Shown here one piece after another: positions 28,861 to 41,900 of a DNA stretch of 64,000 nt. The stretch is from the NCBI RefSeq assembly GCF_051014445.1, contig NC_135136.1:25004001-25068000 (forward strand). Reading direction: 5' to 3'. Positions within the stretch are counted from its first letter, which is position 1. Each line of letters opens with the position of its first letter. A model generated the notes under the pieces. It had not been told where the DNA came from. It worked only from the letters and a program-made list of their open reading frames with translations, and searched no databases. The position numbers and the translations under genes were made by a program. Source of the stretch: Colletes latitarsis (lineage: Eukaryota; Arthropoda; Insecta; Hymenoptera; Colletidae).

Positions 28861-30116
28861 ACCCAGACCTAACCCAGACCTAACCGTTTTTATCCTCTAA
28901 AATATTGATCGAGACCAGGTGTAATTGATTGTTTCAACGTGGTACCACATTACTACGTGATTCAAACCCTAAAATACCCAGGATATGGCCAACAAGTATG
29001 CGAAGAAGGCAAAATCATGAGCCAGATGCGGGCGTAACCCAGAACTAACCCAGACCTAACCGGTGTTATCCTCTAAAATATTTATGGAAACGAGGTCTAA
29101 TTGTCAGTTTCAGTGTGGTACCACATTACTACGTGATTCAAGCCAGAGAAAACCCATGATCTGGCCAACAAGAATGCGGAAAAGGCAAAACCATGAGCCA
29201 GATGCGGGCGTAACCCAGACCTAACCCAGACCTAACCGGTGTTATCCTCTGAAATATTGATCGAAACCAGGTTTAATTGACTGATTCAACGTGGTACTAC
29301 ATAACTACGTGATTCAAACCCTAAAAAACCCAGGATCTGGCCAACAAGTATGCGAAGAAGGCAATATCATGAGCCAGATGCGGGCATAACCCAGACCTAA
29401 CCCAGGCGTAACCGGTGTTATCCTCTAAAATATTGATCGGAACCACGTTTAATTGTCTGTTTCAGTGAGGTGTCACATTACTACATGATACAAACCAGCG
29501 AAAACCAAGGATCTGGCCAACAAGAATGCGGAAAATGCAAAATCAGGAGCCAGATGGGGGCATAACCCAGACCTAACCCAGACCTAACCGGTCTTATCCT
29601 CTAAAATATTGATCGAAACCAAGTTTAATGGACTGTTTCAGTGTGGTACCGTAATTACTATGTGATTCAAACCCGAAAAAACCCAGGATCTGAACAACAA
29701 GTATGCGAAGAAAGCAAAATCATGAGCCAGATGCGGGCATAACCCAGACCTAACCCAGACCTAACCGGTCTTATCCACTAAAATATTGATCGAAACCAAG
29801 TTTAATGGACTGTTTCAGTGTGGTACCATGATTACTACGTGATTCATACCCGAAAAAACCCAGGATCTGACCAACAAGTATGCGAAGAAGGCAAAATCAT
29901 GAGCCAGATGCGGGCATAACCCAGACCTAACCCAGACCTAATCGGTTTCATCCTCTAAAATATTGATCGAAACCAGGTTTAATTGTCTGTTTCAGTGTGG
30001 TACCACATTACTACGTGATTGAAACCAGAGAAAACCAAGGATCTGGCCAACAAGAATGCGGAAAAGGCAAAATCATGAGCCAGATGGGGGCATAACCCAG
30101 ACCTAACCCAGACCTA

Positions 30117-31703
30117 ACCGGTGTTATCCTCTAAAATATTGATCGGAACCACGTTTAATTGTCTGTTTCAGTGAGGTGTCACATTACTACATGATTCAAA
30201 CCACAGAAAACCAAGGATCTGGCCAACAAGAACGCGGAAAAGGCAAAATCATGAGTCACATGCGGGCATAACCCAGACCTAACCCAGACCTAACCGGTGT
30301 TATCCCCTAAAATGTGGATCGAAACCAGGTTTAATTGACTGTTTCAGTGTGGTACCACATTACTACGTGATTGAAACCAGAGAAAACCAAGGATCTGGCC
30401 AACAAGAATGCGGAAAAGGCAAAATCATGAGCCAGATGGGGGCATAACCCAGACCTAACCCAGACCTAACCGGTGTTATCCTCTAAAATATTGATCGGAA
30501 CCACGTTTAATTGTCTGTTTCAGTGAGGTGTCACATTACTACATGATTCAAACCAGAGAAAACCAAGGATCTGGCCAACAAGAACGCGGAAAAGGCAAAA
30601 TCATGAGTCACATGCGGGCATAACCCAGACCTAACCCAGACCTAACCGGTGTTATCCCCTAAAATGTGGATCGAAACCAGGTTTAATTGACTGTTTCAGT
30701 GTGGTACCACATTACTTCGTGATTGAAACCAGAGAAAACCAAGGATCTGGCCAACAAGAATGCGGAAAAGGCAAAATCATGAGCCAGATGCGGGCATAAC
30801 CCAGACCCAACCCAGACCTAACCGGTGTTATCCCCTAAAATGTGGATCGAAACCAGGTTTAATTGACTGTTTCAGTGTGGTACCACATTACTTCGTGATT
30901 GAAACCAGAGAAAACCAAGGATCTGGCCAACAAGAATGCGGAAAAGGCAAAATCATGAGCCAGATGGGGGCATAACCCAGACCTAACCCAGACCTAACCG
31001 GTGTTATCCTCTAAAATATTGATCGGAACCACGTTTAATTGTCTGTTTCAGTGAGGTGTCACATTACTACATGATTCAAACCAGAGAAAACCAAGGATCT
31101 GGCCAACAAGAACGCGGAAAAGGCAAAATCATGAGTCACATGCGGGCATAACCCAGACCTAACCCAGACCTAACCGGTGTTATCCCCTAAAATGTGGATC
31201 GAAACCAGGTTTAATTGACTGTTTCAGTGTGGTACCACATTACTACGTGATTGAAACCAGAGAAAACCAAGGATCTGGCCAACAAGAATGCGGAAAAGGC
31301 AAAATCATGAGCCAGATGGGGGCATAACCCAGACCTAACCCAGACCTAACCGGTGTTATCCTCTAAAATATTGATCGGAACCACGTTTAATTGTCTGTTT
31401 CAGTGAGGTGTCACATTACTACATGATTCAAACCAGAGAAAACCAAGGATCTGGCCAACAAGAACGCGGAAAAGGCAAAATCATGAGTCACATGCGGGCA
31501 TAACCCAGACCTAACCCAGACCTAACCGGTGTTATCCCCTAAAATGTGGATCGAAACCAGGTTTAATTGACTGTTTCAGTGTGGTACCACATTACTTCGT
31601 GATTGAAACCAGAGAAAACCAAGGATCTGGCCAACAAGAATGCGGAAAAGGCAAAATCATGAGCCAGATGCGGGCATAACCCAGACCCAACCCAGACCTA
31701 ACC
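30117..31703. repeat. Dimeric (352-bp) higher-order repeat domain
   Basis: Two monomer types alternate. Type A has CTCTAAAATATTGATCGGAACCACG, GAGGTGTCACA and AACGCGG; type B has CCCCTAAAATGTGGATCG, TGTGGTACCACA and GATTGAAACC. The order is AB AB B AB AB over nine monomers, starting near 30121, 30297, 30473, 30650, 30824, 31000, 31176, 31352 and 31528. The extra B monomer marks an unequal exchange. Confidence 0.8.
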
Positions 31704-34700
31704 GGTCTTATCCACTAAAATATTGATCGAAACCAAGTTTAATGGACTGTTTCAGTGTGGTACCATGATTACTACGTGATTCATACCCGAAAAAACCCAG
31801 GATCTGACCAACAAGTATGCGAAGAAGGCAAAATCATGAGCCAGATGCGGGCATAACCCAGACCTAACCCAGACATAATCGGTTTCATCCTCTAAAATAT
31901 TGATCGAAACCAGGTTTAATTGTCTGTTTCAGTGTGGTACCACATTACTACGTGATTGAAACCAGAGAAAACCAAGGATCTGGCCAACAAGAATGCGGAA
32001 AAGGCAAAATCATGAGCCAGATGGGGGCATAACCCAGACCTAACCCAGACCTAACCGGTGTTATCCTCTAAAATATTGATCGGAACCACGTTTAATTGTC
32101 TGTTTCAGTGAGGTGTCACATTACTACATGATTCAAACCAGAGAAAACCAAGGATCTGGCCAACAAGAACGCGGAAAAGGCAAAATCATGAGTCACATGC
32201 GGGCATAACCCAGACCTAACCCATACCTAACCGGTGTTATCCCCTAAAATGTGGATCGAAACCAGGTTTAATTGACTGTTTCAGTGTGGTACCACATTAG
32301 TACGTGATTCAAACGCGAAAAAACTCAGGATCTGGCCAACAAGTATGCGAAGAAGGCAAAATCATGAGCCAGATGCGGGCATACCCCAGACCTAACCCAG
32401 ACCTAACCGGTCTTATCCTCTAAAATATTGATCGAAACCAGGTTTAATTGTCTGTTTCATTGTGGTACCACATTACTACGTGATTGATACCAGAGAAAAC
32501 CAAGGATCCGGCCAACAAGAATGCGGAAAAGGCAAAATCATGAGTCTCATGCGGGCATAACCCAGACCTAACCCAGACCTAACCGGTGTTCCCGACTAAA
32601 AAACTGACCGAATCCAGGTTTAAATGACTGTTACTGTGTGGTACCACATTACTAGATGATTCAAACCCGAAAAAACCATGGATCGGGCCAACAAGTATGG
32701 AAGAAGGCAAAATCATGAGCCAGATGCGGGCATAACCCAGACCTAACCCAGACCTAACCGGCCTGATCCTCTAAAATATTGATGGAAACCAGTTCTAATT
32801 GTCAGTTTCAGTGTGGTACCACATTACTACGTGATTCAAGCCAGAGAAAAACCAGGATCTGGCCAACAAGAATGCGGAGAGGCAAAATCATGAGCCAGAT
32901 GCGGGCATAACCCAGACCTAACCCAGACCTAACCGGTCTTATCCACTAAAATATTGATCGAAACCAAGTTTAATGGACTGTTTCAGTGTGGCACCATGAT
33001 TACTACGTGATTCATACCCGAAAAAACCCAGGATCTGACCAACAAGTGTGCGAAGAAGGCACAATCATGAGCCAGATGCGGGCATAACCCAGACCTAACC
33101 CAGAACTAACCCAGACCTAACCGGTCTTATCCTCTAATATATTGATCGAAACCAAGTTTAATGGACTGTTTCAGTGTGGTATCGTAATTACTATGTGATT
33201 CAAACCTGAAAAAACCCAGGATCTGAACAACAAGTATGCGAAGAATGTAAAATCATGAGCCAGATGCGGGCATAACCCAGACCTAACCCAGACCTAATCG
33301 GTCTTATCCACTAAAATATTGATCGAAACCAAGTTTAATGGACTGTTTCAGTGTGGTACCATGATTACTACGTGATTCATACCCGAAAAAACCCAGGATC
33401 TGACCAACAAGTGTGCGAAGAAGGCAAAATCATGAGCCAGATGCGGGCATAACCCAGACCTAACCCAGACCTAATCGGTTTCATCCTCTAAAATATTGAC
33501 CGAAACCAGGTTTAATTGTCTGCTTCAATGTGGTACCACATTACTACGAGATTGAAACCAGAGAAAACCAAGGATCTGGCCAACAAGAATGCGGAAAAGG
33601 CAAAATCATGAGCCAGATGGGGGCATAACCCAGACCTAACCCAGTCCTAACCGGTGTTATCCTCTAAAATATTGATCAGAACCACGTTTAATTGTCTGTT
33701 TCAGTGAGGTGTCACATTACTACATGATTCAAACCAGAGAAAACCAAGGATCTGGCCAACAAGAATGCGGAAAAGGCAAAATCATGAGTCAGAAGGGGGC
33801 ATAACCCAGAGCAAACCCAGACGTAACCGGTGTTATCCTCTAAAATATTGATCGGAACCACGTTTAATTGTCTGTTTCAGTGAGGTGTCACATTACTACA
33901 TGATTCAAACCAGAGAAAACCAAGGATCTGGCCAACAAGAATGCGGAAAAGGCAAAATCATGAGCCAGAAGGCGGCATAACCTAGACCAATCCCAGACGT
34001 AACCGGTGTTATCCTCTAAAATATTGATCGGAACCACGTTTAATTGTCTGTTTCAGTGAGGTGTCACATTACTACATGATTCAAACCCGAAAAAACCATG
34101 GATCTGGCCAACAAGTATGGAAGAAGGCAAAATCATGAACCAGATGCGGGCATAACCCAGACCTAACCCAGACCTAACCGGTGTTATCCTCTAAAATATT
34201 GATCAGAACCACGTTTAATTGTCTGTTTCAGTGAGGTGTCACATTACTACATGATTCAAACCAGAGAAAACCAAGGATCTGGCCAACAAGAATGCGGAAA
34301 AGGCAAAATCATGAGCCAGAAGGCGGCATAACCTAGACCAATCCCAGACGTAACCGGTGTTATCCTCTAAAATATTGATCGGAACCACGTTTAATTGTCT
34401 GTTTCAGTGAGGTGTCACATTACTACATGATTCAAACCCGAAAAAACCATGGATCTGGCCAACAAGTATGGAAGAAGGCAAAATCATGAGCCAGATGCGG
34501 GCATAACCCAGACCTAACCTTGACCTAACCGGCCTGATCCTCTAAAATATTGATGGAAACCAGTTCTAATTGTCAGTTTCAGTGTGGTACCACATTACTA
34601 CGTGATTCAAGCCAGAGAAAAACCAGGATCTGGCCAACAAGAATGCGGAAAGGCAAAATCATGAGCCAGATGCGGGCATAACCCAGACCTAACCCAGACC

Positions 34701-37700
34701 TAATCGGTTTCATCCTCTAAAATATTGATCGAAACCAGGTTTAATTGTCTGTTTCAGTGTGGTACCACATTACTACGTGATTGAAACCAGAGAAAACCAA
34801 GGATCTGGCCAACAAGAATGCGGAAATGGCTAAATCATGAGCCAGATGGGGGCATAACCCAGACCTAACCCAGACCTAACCGGTGTTCCCGACTAAAAAA
34901 CTGACCGAATCCAGGTTTAATTGACTGTTACTGTATGGTACCACATTACTAGGTGATTCAAACCCGAAAAAACCATGGATCAGGCCAACAAGTATGGAAG
35001 AAGGCAAAATCATGAGCCAGATGCGGGCATAACCCAGACCTAACCCAGACCTAACCGGCCTGATCCTCTAAAATATTGATGGAAACCAGTTCTAATTGTC
35101 AGTTTCAGTGTGGTACCACATTACAACGTGATTCAAGCCAGAGAAAAACCAGGATCTGGCCAACAAGAATGCGGAAAGGCAAAATCATGAGCCAGATGCG
35201 GGCATAACCCAGACCTAACCCAGACCTAACCGGTTTTATCCACTATAATATTGATCGAAACCAAGTCTAATGGACTGTTTCAGTGTGGTACCATGATTAC
35301 TACGTGATTCATACCCGAAAAAACCCAGGATCTGACCAACAAGTGTGCGAAGAAGGCACAATCATGAGCCAGATGCGGGCATAACCCAGACCTAACCCAG
35401 AACTAACCCAGACCTAACCGGTCTTATCCTCTAATATATTGATCGAAACCAAGTTTAATGGACTGTTTCAGTGTGGTATCGTAATTACTATGTGATTCAA
35501 ACCTGAAAAAACCCAGGATCTGAACAACAAGTATGCGAAGAAAGCAAAATCATGAGCCAGATGCGGGCATAACCCAGACCTAACCCAGACCTAACCGGTC
35601 TTATCCACTAAAATATTGATCGAAACCAAGTTTATTGGACTGTTTCAGTGTGGTACCATGATTACTACGTGATTCATACCCGAAAAAACCCCGGATCTGA
35701 CCAACATGTGTGCGAAGAAGGCAAAATCATGAGCCAGATGCGGGCATAACCCAGACCTAACCCAGACCTAATCGGTTTCATCCTCTAAAATATTGACCGA
35801 AACCAGGTTTAATTGTCTGCTTCAGTGTGGTACCACATTACTACGAGATTGAAACCAGAGAAAACCAAGGATCTGGCCAACAAGAATGCGGAAAAGGCAA
35901 AATCATGAGCCAGATGGGGGCATAACCCAGACCTAACCCAGACCTAACCGGTGTTATCCTCTAAAATATTGATCAGAACCACGTTTAATTGTCTGTTTCA
36001 GTGAGGTGTCACATTACTACATGATTCAAACCAGAGAAAACCAAGGATCTGGCCAACAAGAATGCGGAAAAGGCAAAATCATGAGCCAGAAGGGGGCATA
36101 ACCCAGACCTAACCCAGACCTAACCGTTTTTATCCTCTAAAATATTGATCGAGACCAGGTGTAATTGATTGTTTCAACGTGGTACCACATTACTACGTGA
36201 TTCAAACCCTAAAAAACCCAGGATCTGGCCAACAAGTATGCGAAGAAGGCAAAATCATGAGTCAGATGCGGGCATAACCCAGACCTAACCCAGACCTAAC
36301 CGGTGTTATCCTCTAAAATATTGATCGAAACCAGGTTTAATTGTCTGTTTCATTGTGGTACCACATTACTACGTGATTGATACCAGAGAAAACCAAGGAT
36401 CCGGCCAACAAGAATGCGGAAAAGGCAAAATCATGTGTCACATGCGGGCATATCCCAGACCTAACCCAGACCTAACCGGTGTTCCCGACTAAAAAACTGA
36501 CCGAATCCAGGTTTAAATGACTGTTACTGTGTGGTACCACATTACTAGGTAATTCAAACCCGAAAAAACCATGGATCTGGCCAACAAGTATGGAAGAAGG
36601 CAAAATCATGAGCCAGATGCGGGCATAACCCAGACCTAACCTTGACCTAACCGGCCAGATCCTCTAAAATATTGATGGAAACCAGTTCTAATTGTCAGTT
36701 TCAGTGTGGTACCACATTACTACGTGATTCAAGCCAGAGAAAAACCAGGATCTGGCCAACAAGAATGCGGAAAGGCAAAATCATGAGCCAGATGCGGGCA
36801 TAACCCAGACCTAACCCAGACCTAACCGGTTTTTATCCTCTAAAATATTGATCGAAACCAGGTGTAATTGTCTGTTCCAGTGTGGCTCCACATTACTACG
36901 TGTTTCAAACTAGAGAAAACCAAGGATCTGGCCAACAAGAATGCGAAGAAGGCAAAATCATGAGCCAGATGCGGGCATAACCCAGACCTAACCCAGACCT
37001 AACCGGTCTTATCCACTAAAATATTGATCGAAACCAAGTTTAATGGACTGTTTCAGTGTGGTACCATGATTACTACGTGATTCAAACCCGAAAAAACCCA
37101 GGATCTGAACAACAAGTATGCGAAGAAAGCAAAATCATGAGCCAGATGCGGGCATAACCCAGACCTAACCCAGACCTAACCGGTCTTATCCACTAAAATA
37201 TTGATCGAAACCAAGTTTAATGGACTGTTTCAGTGTGGTACCATGATTACTACGTGATTCATACTCGAAAAAACCCAGGATCTGACCAACAAGTATGCGA
37301 AGAAGGCAAAATCATGAGCCAGATGCGGGCATAACCCAGACCTAACCCAGACCTAATCGGTTTCATCCTCTAAAATATTGATCGAAACCAGGTTTAATTG
37401 TCTGTTTCAGTGTGGTACCACATTACTACGTGATTGAAACCAGAGAAAACCAAGGATCTGGCCAACAAGAATGCGGAAAAGGCAAAATCATGAGCCAGAT
37501 GGGGGCATAACCCAGACCTAACCCAGACCTAACCGGTGTTATCCTCTAAAATATTGATCGGAACCACGTTTAATTGTCTGTTTCAACGTGGTACCACATT
37601 ACTACGTGTGTCAAACCCTAAAAAACTCAGGATTTGGCCAAGAAGTATCCGAAGAAGTCACAATCATGAGCCCGATGCGGGCATAACCCAGACCTAACCC

Positions 37701-38397
37701 AGACCTAACCGGTGTTATCCTCTAAAATATTGATCAGAACCACGTTTAATTGTCTGTTTCAGTGAGGTGTCACATTACTACATGATTCAAACCAGAGAAA
37801 ACCAAGGAGCTGGCCAACAAGAACGCGGAAAAGGCAAAATCATGAGTCACATGCGGGCATAACCCAGACCTAACCCAGACCTAACCGGTGTTCCCGACTA
37901 AAAAACTGACCGAATCCAGGTTTAATTGACTGTTACTGTGTGGTACCACATTACTAGGTGATTCAAACCCGAAAAAACCATGGATCTGGCCAACAAGTAT
38001 GGAAGAAGGCAAAATCATGAACCAGATGCGGGCATAACCCAGACCTAACCCAGACCTAACCGGTGTTATCCTCTAAAATATTGATCAGAACCACGTTTAA
38101 TTGTCTGTTTCAGTGAGGTGTCACATTACTACATGATTCAAACCAGAGAAAACCAAGGATCTGGCCAACAAGAATGCGGAAAAGGCAAAATCATGAGCCA
38201 GAAGGGGGCATAACCCAGACCAATCCCAGACGTAATCGGTGTTATCCTCTAAAATATTGATCGGAACCACGTTTAATTGTCTGTTTCAGTGAGGTGTCAC
38301 ATTACTACATGATTCAAACCAGAGAAAACCAAGGATCTGGCCAACAAGAATGCGGAAAAGGCAAAATTATGAGCCAGATGTGGGCATAACCCAGACC
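31704..38397. repeat. Mixed satellite domain left of the retrotransposon
   Basis: Satellite monomers of several types. A block at about 32.9-33.7 kb recurs about 2297 bp later (marker CCTCTAATATATTG at 33131 and 35428) and again near 55873. The stretch 36170-37600 is a further copy of the eight-monomer unit found on the right side of the element, and 37600-38050 matches about 49230-49620. No gene is visible. Confidence 0.85.
38382..38397. repeat. Target site duplication, poly(A) side
   Basis: GGGCATAACCCAGACC lies directly before the T run that is the poly(A) tail of the minus-strand element. The identical 16 bp occur at the other end at 45409-45424. The last bases are the telomere-like motif cut at CC|TAA. 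Confidence 0.92.
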
Positions 38398-38417
38398 TTT
38401 TTTTTTTTTTTTTTTTT
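38398..38417 (-). other. Poly(A) tail of the retrotransposon
   Basis: Twenty uninterrupted T on the plus strand, read as poly(A) at the 3' end of the element. The first T could instead belong to the target (CCTAA), so the tail is 19 or 20 nt. The absence of substitutions suggests a recent insertion. Confidence 0.93.
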
Positions 38418-38440
38418 ATCGTGGTGAAATCCTCATGGGC

Positions 38441-38470
38441 ACCCCGGCTCCCTGGGGGGGAGGCCGGGGT
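38441..38470 (-). other. 3' UTR hairpin 1 (8-bp stem)
   Basis: ACCCCGGC at 38441-38448 pairs with GCCGGGGT at 38463-38470 around a 14-nt loop. It is the hairpin closest to the poly(A) tail. Confidence 0.6.
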
Positions 38471-38525
38471 AGTGCCGGACTCTTACCGGCTAAAACACCA
38501 CGGTGACCGCCTGCGCCCTTTATCT

Positions 38526-38573
38526 GGGGAGAGTCACGGGAACCAAACTAGCGATACTACCGTGACTCTCCCC
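38526..38573 (-). other. 3' UTR hairpin 2 (14-bp perfect stem)
   Basis: GGGGAGAGTCACGG at 38526-38539 is the exact reverse complement of CCGTGACTCTCCCC at 38560-38573, separated by 20 nt. This is the strongest inverted repeat in the element and is very unlikely by chance. A role in template recognition for target-primed reverse transcription is an inference. Confidence 0.8.
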
Positions 38574-38604
38574 GTTGGCGCAACGCCCTACTACGGGCCC
38601 TTCC

Positions 38605-38634
38605 CGGGGGAGGAGATGTGATCCTCCTCCCCCG
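38605..38634 (-). other. 3' UTR hairpin 3 (11-bp stem)
   Basis: CGGGGGAGGAG at 38605-38615 pairs with CTCCTCCCCCG at 38624-38634 around an 8-nt loop. Confidence 0.7.
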
Positions 38635-38636
38635 AT

Positions 38637-38664
38637 GGGGGGCAACCATGATTGATTGCCCCCC
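38637..38664 (-). other. 3' UTR hairpin 4 (9-bp stem)
   Basis: GGGGGGCAA at 38637-38645 pairs with TTGCCCCCC at 38656-38664 around a 10-nt loop, two bases from hairpin 3, so the two may stack. Confidence 0.65.
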
Positions 38665-38928
38665 GGCGACGCCGCGCGGTCACACGCGACGTCGCCCCAC
38701 TCGTGCCGTTGCTACTAGCCGCGACCGGGCCCCCACCCGATCGCGACCACGGCTGCGGGGCCGGCTAACACTGCCGCCCCCGCTAAATGGGGCCCCTGTC
38801 ACGGGCCCCCGGTCCGGTGATGGGCTGGGTGCGAGAGGGAATGAGGGAATAAAGTCCCTCACCTCGCACCACAAACACCATCACCGACCCCTTCGCGCTC
38901 CCCCTGCCACGGGGAGCGGTGGAAGGTC

Positions 38929-41900
38929 TTACGGTCGGCGTCGCCGCCTGCCCCCCACCTCCTCACGCGCCCTCTCGGCGTCTTCCTTGGCGGCCATGAC
39001 CTCTTCACAAAACAAGGCCATGGCCGCCCACGCCTCCTCGCTGCCGACCATTGCCCGTATGACGGCCGGCAGCGAGAGGTCCGCTCCAATCGCTCTAACG
39101 AGGACACCGCGCTGAGCTGCCCACGCCGGACAAATTTCCAACGTGTGCTGCGCTGTGTCCTCCCTTCCCCTGCAATGATGGCACGCAGCCGTCGCCTCCC
39201 GCCCTATCCGATGCAGGTACCGACCGAAGCAACCGTGTCCGGTCAGTACCTGTGTCAAGCGGTAGGTGGGCGTACCCCAGCTACGGCCCACCCAGGCATA
39301 AAACACTGGGCGGACCGCCGCGGCGACGCGATCATCCTGCTGGTCTGGCTTCGATAACCAGACCAGCCACCGACTATAGACGCGTCGCCGCGCCTGGCTC
39401 CGGGCCCTGGCGGCCTCCTCGCCATGCGGGTCCACGCCCCGCTGGCGAAGGTTGCAGAGGCTTTGATACACCTCTGCGTCCATTTTCGCCAGCAGGTGAA
39501 ACGGTGCGGAACCCGCTAGCAAGGTGGCGGCTGTGTAGGAGATCGTGCGATAACCCCGCACGACTCTGATGGCGACCAACCTCTGTAACCGACGGAGTAC
39601 AAATGCACCCCGCCGATTGGCCATCAGACCGCCGGCCCATATCGGCGCGCCATAAAGCGCCATGGACCGGACGACTCCCAAATACAGCCGCCGTGCCGCC
39701 ATGTTGGGTCCCCCGAGATTAGGCATTATGCGGCCTAACGCGGCCACTGCCCTCTCGATACGGGGACCTAACCCTTCCAAATGATGCCCGAACCGCCAGT
39801 AGCTGTCGTGGGTGAGGCCCAGATACTTCATCCGGCGCCCCACCGCGACTTGGGCTCCGCCCACCCGTAGAGACGCCTGGCGCGGCACCCCGCGACCACT
39901 GACGTTACACAGCCAGATGGCCTCGGTCTTCTGGGGTGCCACGCGCAACCCCAGACGCTCCACTTCGGCAACGACTCGTGCCGTCCCTTCCTCCGCGAGG
40001 GCCACGGCCCTCCTCCACGTGTCCCCGTCGGCTATCACCAGGGTGTCGTCGGCATAACAAATCAACGACACGCCGACGGGGAGTTCTGCCCGCAGCACCG
40101 CATCGTAGGCCAAGTTCCACAAGAGCGGCCCTAGGACCGACCCCTGTGGAACCCCGCGGTGCACCGCTCTCTGCTCCATCCCGTTCCGACCCGAATATTG
40201 GACTACCCTGCCCCGAAGATAATCCCCGATCAGTCGGCATAGATAGGCGGGCACCCGGTGGTACTGGAGTGCCCGACCTATCGCCCCCCAGGAGACGGTA
40301 TTGAAGGCGTTGGCAATGTCTAATGAGACTGCCAACGCCACACCCCCCCGGGAGATTGCCGATTCCGCCAGGGTCCGCACTGTCGCTATGGCGTCGACTG
40401 TGGAGCGGCCCCGGCGAAAGCCGAACTGTCGGTCGGCCAGATCGGGGCCGACGCGGGACAGGTGCCCCTCGAGACGGGATACAATGACCCGCTCGAGGAG
40501 CTTCCCAGCCTCGTCCAGCAAGCATATCGGGCGGAACGCGGATGGAGAGTCCGCGGGCTTCCCAGGCTTGTGAAGGAGGACCAACCTCGCTACCTTCCAC
40601 ATGGGGGGGAACTGACCGGTCCGCAGGCACGCGTCAAAGACGCTAATCAGCCCGGCCCCCAGAACGCCCACCGCTACTGCCCAGGCCCTGCCAGGTATGC
40701 CGTCCGGTCCTGGCGCCGTCTTCTTGGCAGCCATTCTCCGGACGGCCCTGGCCAGCTCCTCCTCGGAGACCCCCAGTTCGTCGGACCACCAAGGCGGGTG
40801 ATCCGGCTGTGGCTCGGGGGGATGCAGGAACGCCTCTCCCCCAACGGGGAAGAGGACGCGCATAGTTTCCCCGAGCAGCTGGGGGTCGAGACTCTCTGTG
40901 ATCGGGGGCGCCCATGATCGCATCTTCCCTGCGACCATATGATAAGGGCGCCCCCATGGATTTGCATCCAGAGAGCCGAGGAGCTCCGTCCATGCCTGGG
41001 CTTTCGCGGTTGCGATGGCCCGGCGGAGGGTCCTTCGCGCCAGGGAAAATTCCCCGCGCAACCTCACCACCTCTGCCTCCGTCGCCCCGCGCCGTCTCCT
41101 GGCGCGGGTGTACTGGCGTCGAGCGAGGACACACCGAGTGCGTAAGTCCTCGATCTCGCCCGACCACCAGTACACGGACCCCCCTCGGCTCGGGGCGGTG
41201 GCCCGCGGCATGACTGCGTCGCATAAGGACGTCATAGTCTCGCGGAACCAACGCGCCCCAGCAGAAGGATTGCCGAGGGTCCGGCGTGGCATCTCCTGCC
41301 ATGCCACAACGGAGGCTGCCATCGCTAGGGCGTCCGGGTCCAGCCTCTTGGCGGACCAGCGTGGCGCCAGGTGTACTTCCCTGCCCGGTTGGCGGGGTCC
41401 ATTTACGCCGGGGGTCGCGGATACGGTAAACGTTATATAGAGGTGGTCGCTTAACGTGGCCACCTCTTCCGCAACCCTCCAGTCGGACACACGGCGCGCT
41501 ATGGCGGGGCTCGCCAACGAAATGTCGACGATCGACTCGCCCCGCGCGTGCACGCACGTGCTCACGGCCCCTTCATTCAAAACTACGAGGCCGTGACCCG
41601 CCGCCCATTCGAGCATCGCGTCGCCCTTCACGGTCGTCCTGGGGCAGCCCCACGCTGCAGCGTGGGCGTTGAAATCACCCAGGACGAGTACCCCACTGGC
41701 GAGATGTGGGGAGATGCGTCTCCCCACCTCGTCGAGGTACGCCTCAAATTCGCTGAGGCCCATAGCGGGCGACGCGTAACACCCGGCAACCACCAGTTCC
41801 CCCCACTTCACCGCCACAAAACCGTGGCCCCTCCCCACGACAGAGCACGGCAGCGTGCCGCGTCCGTACTGCCAAATGATCGCCGAGACACCGTTAAGGT

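Larger units (their letters stand above)
20136..30116. repeat. Diverged satellite domain
   Basis: The monomer and period are the same as elsewhere, but neighbouring copies differ more from each other and the 2647-bp register is lost. Unusual variants include a monomer with a 3-bp deletion at GATGCCATAACC (about 20427), GACGCGAT in place of TACGTGAT, ACCGTAATTAC or ACCATAATTAC in place of the palindrome arm, and GGTAACACATTAC. Embedded local duplications are listed separately. No coding or RNA gene is visible. Confidence 0.85.
1..38397. repeat. Satellite array, left arm (~175-bp monomers)
   Basis: The whole stretch is head-to-tail copies of one monomer. The marker GGGCATAA recurs at 131, 306, 482, 656, 832, 1008 and 1184, giving spacings of 174-176 bp, and continues without a gap up to the retrotransposon. 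A monomer reads, in order: a CCGGT(G/C)TT junction, an AT-rich CTCTAAAATATTGATCGAA block, CCAGGTTTAATTG, the dyad TGTGGTACCACA, TTACTACGTGATTCAAACC, GGATCTGGCCAACAAG, GGCAAAATCATGAGCCAGATG, then GGGCATAA and the telomere-like units. The period is close to a nucleosome repeat, as in many insect satellites. No host gene is visible. The array runs off the left edge of the window. Confidence 0.97.
38418..38928 (-). other. 3' untranslated region of the retrotransposon (511 nt)
   Basis: Lies between the ORF2 TAA (38931-38929) and the poly(A) tail. No reading frame here shows recognisable protein similarity. It is dominated by inverted repeats (listed separately). In SART-type elements the 3' UTR is known to be recognised by the reverse transcriptase, so these hairpins are candidate recognition structures. 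Confidence 0.85.

Noticed and set aside
30760..30975. 71-codon reading frame in the array
   Set aside because: It runs through satellite monomers and is open only because local variants remove the usual stops. No protein features; not a gene.
1..38397. CRISPR-like regular spacing
   Set aside because: The whole ~175-bp unit repeats, including the supposed spacers, and there are no cas genes; this is satellite DNA.
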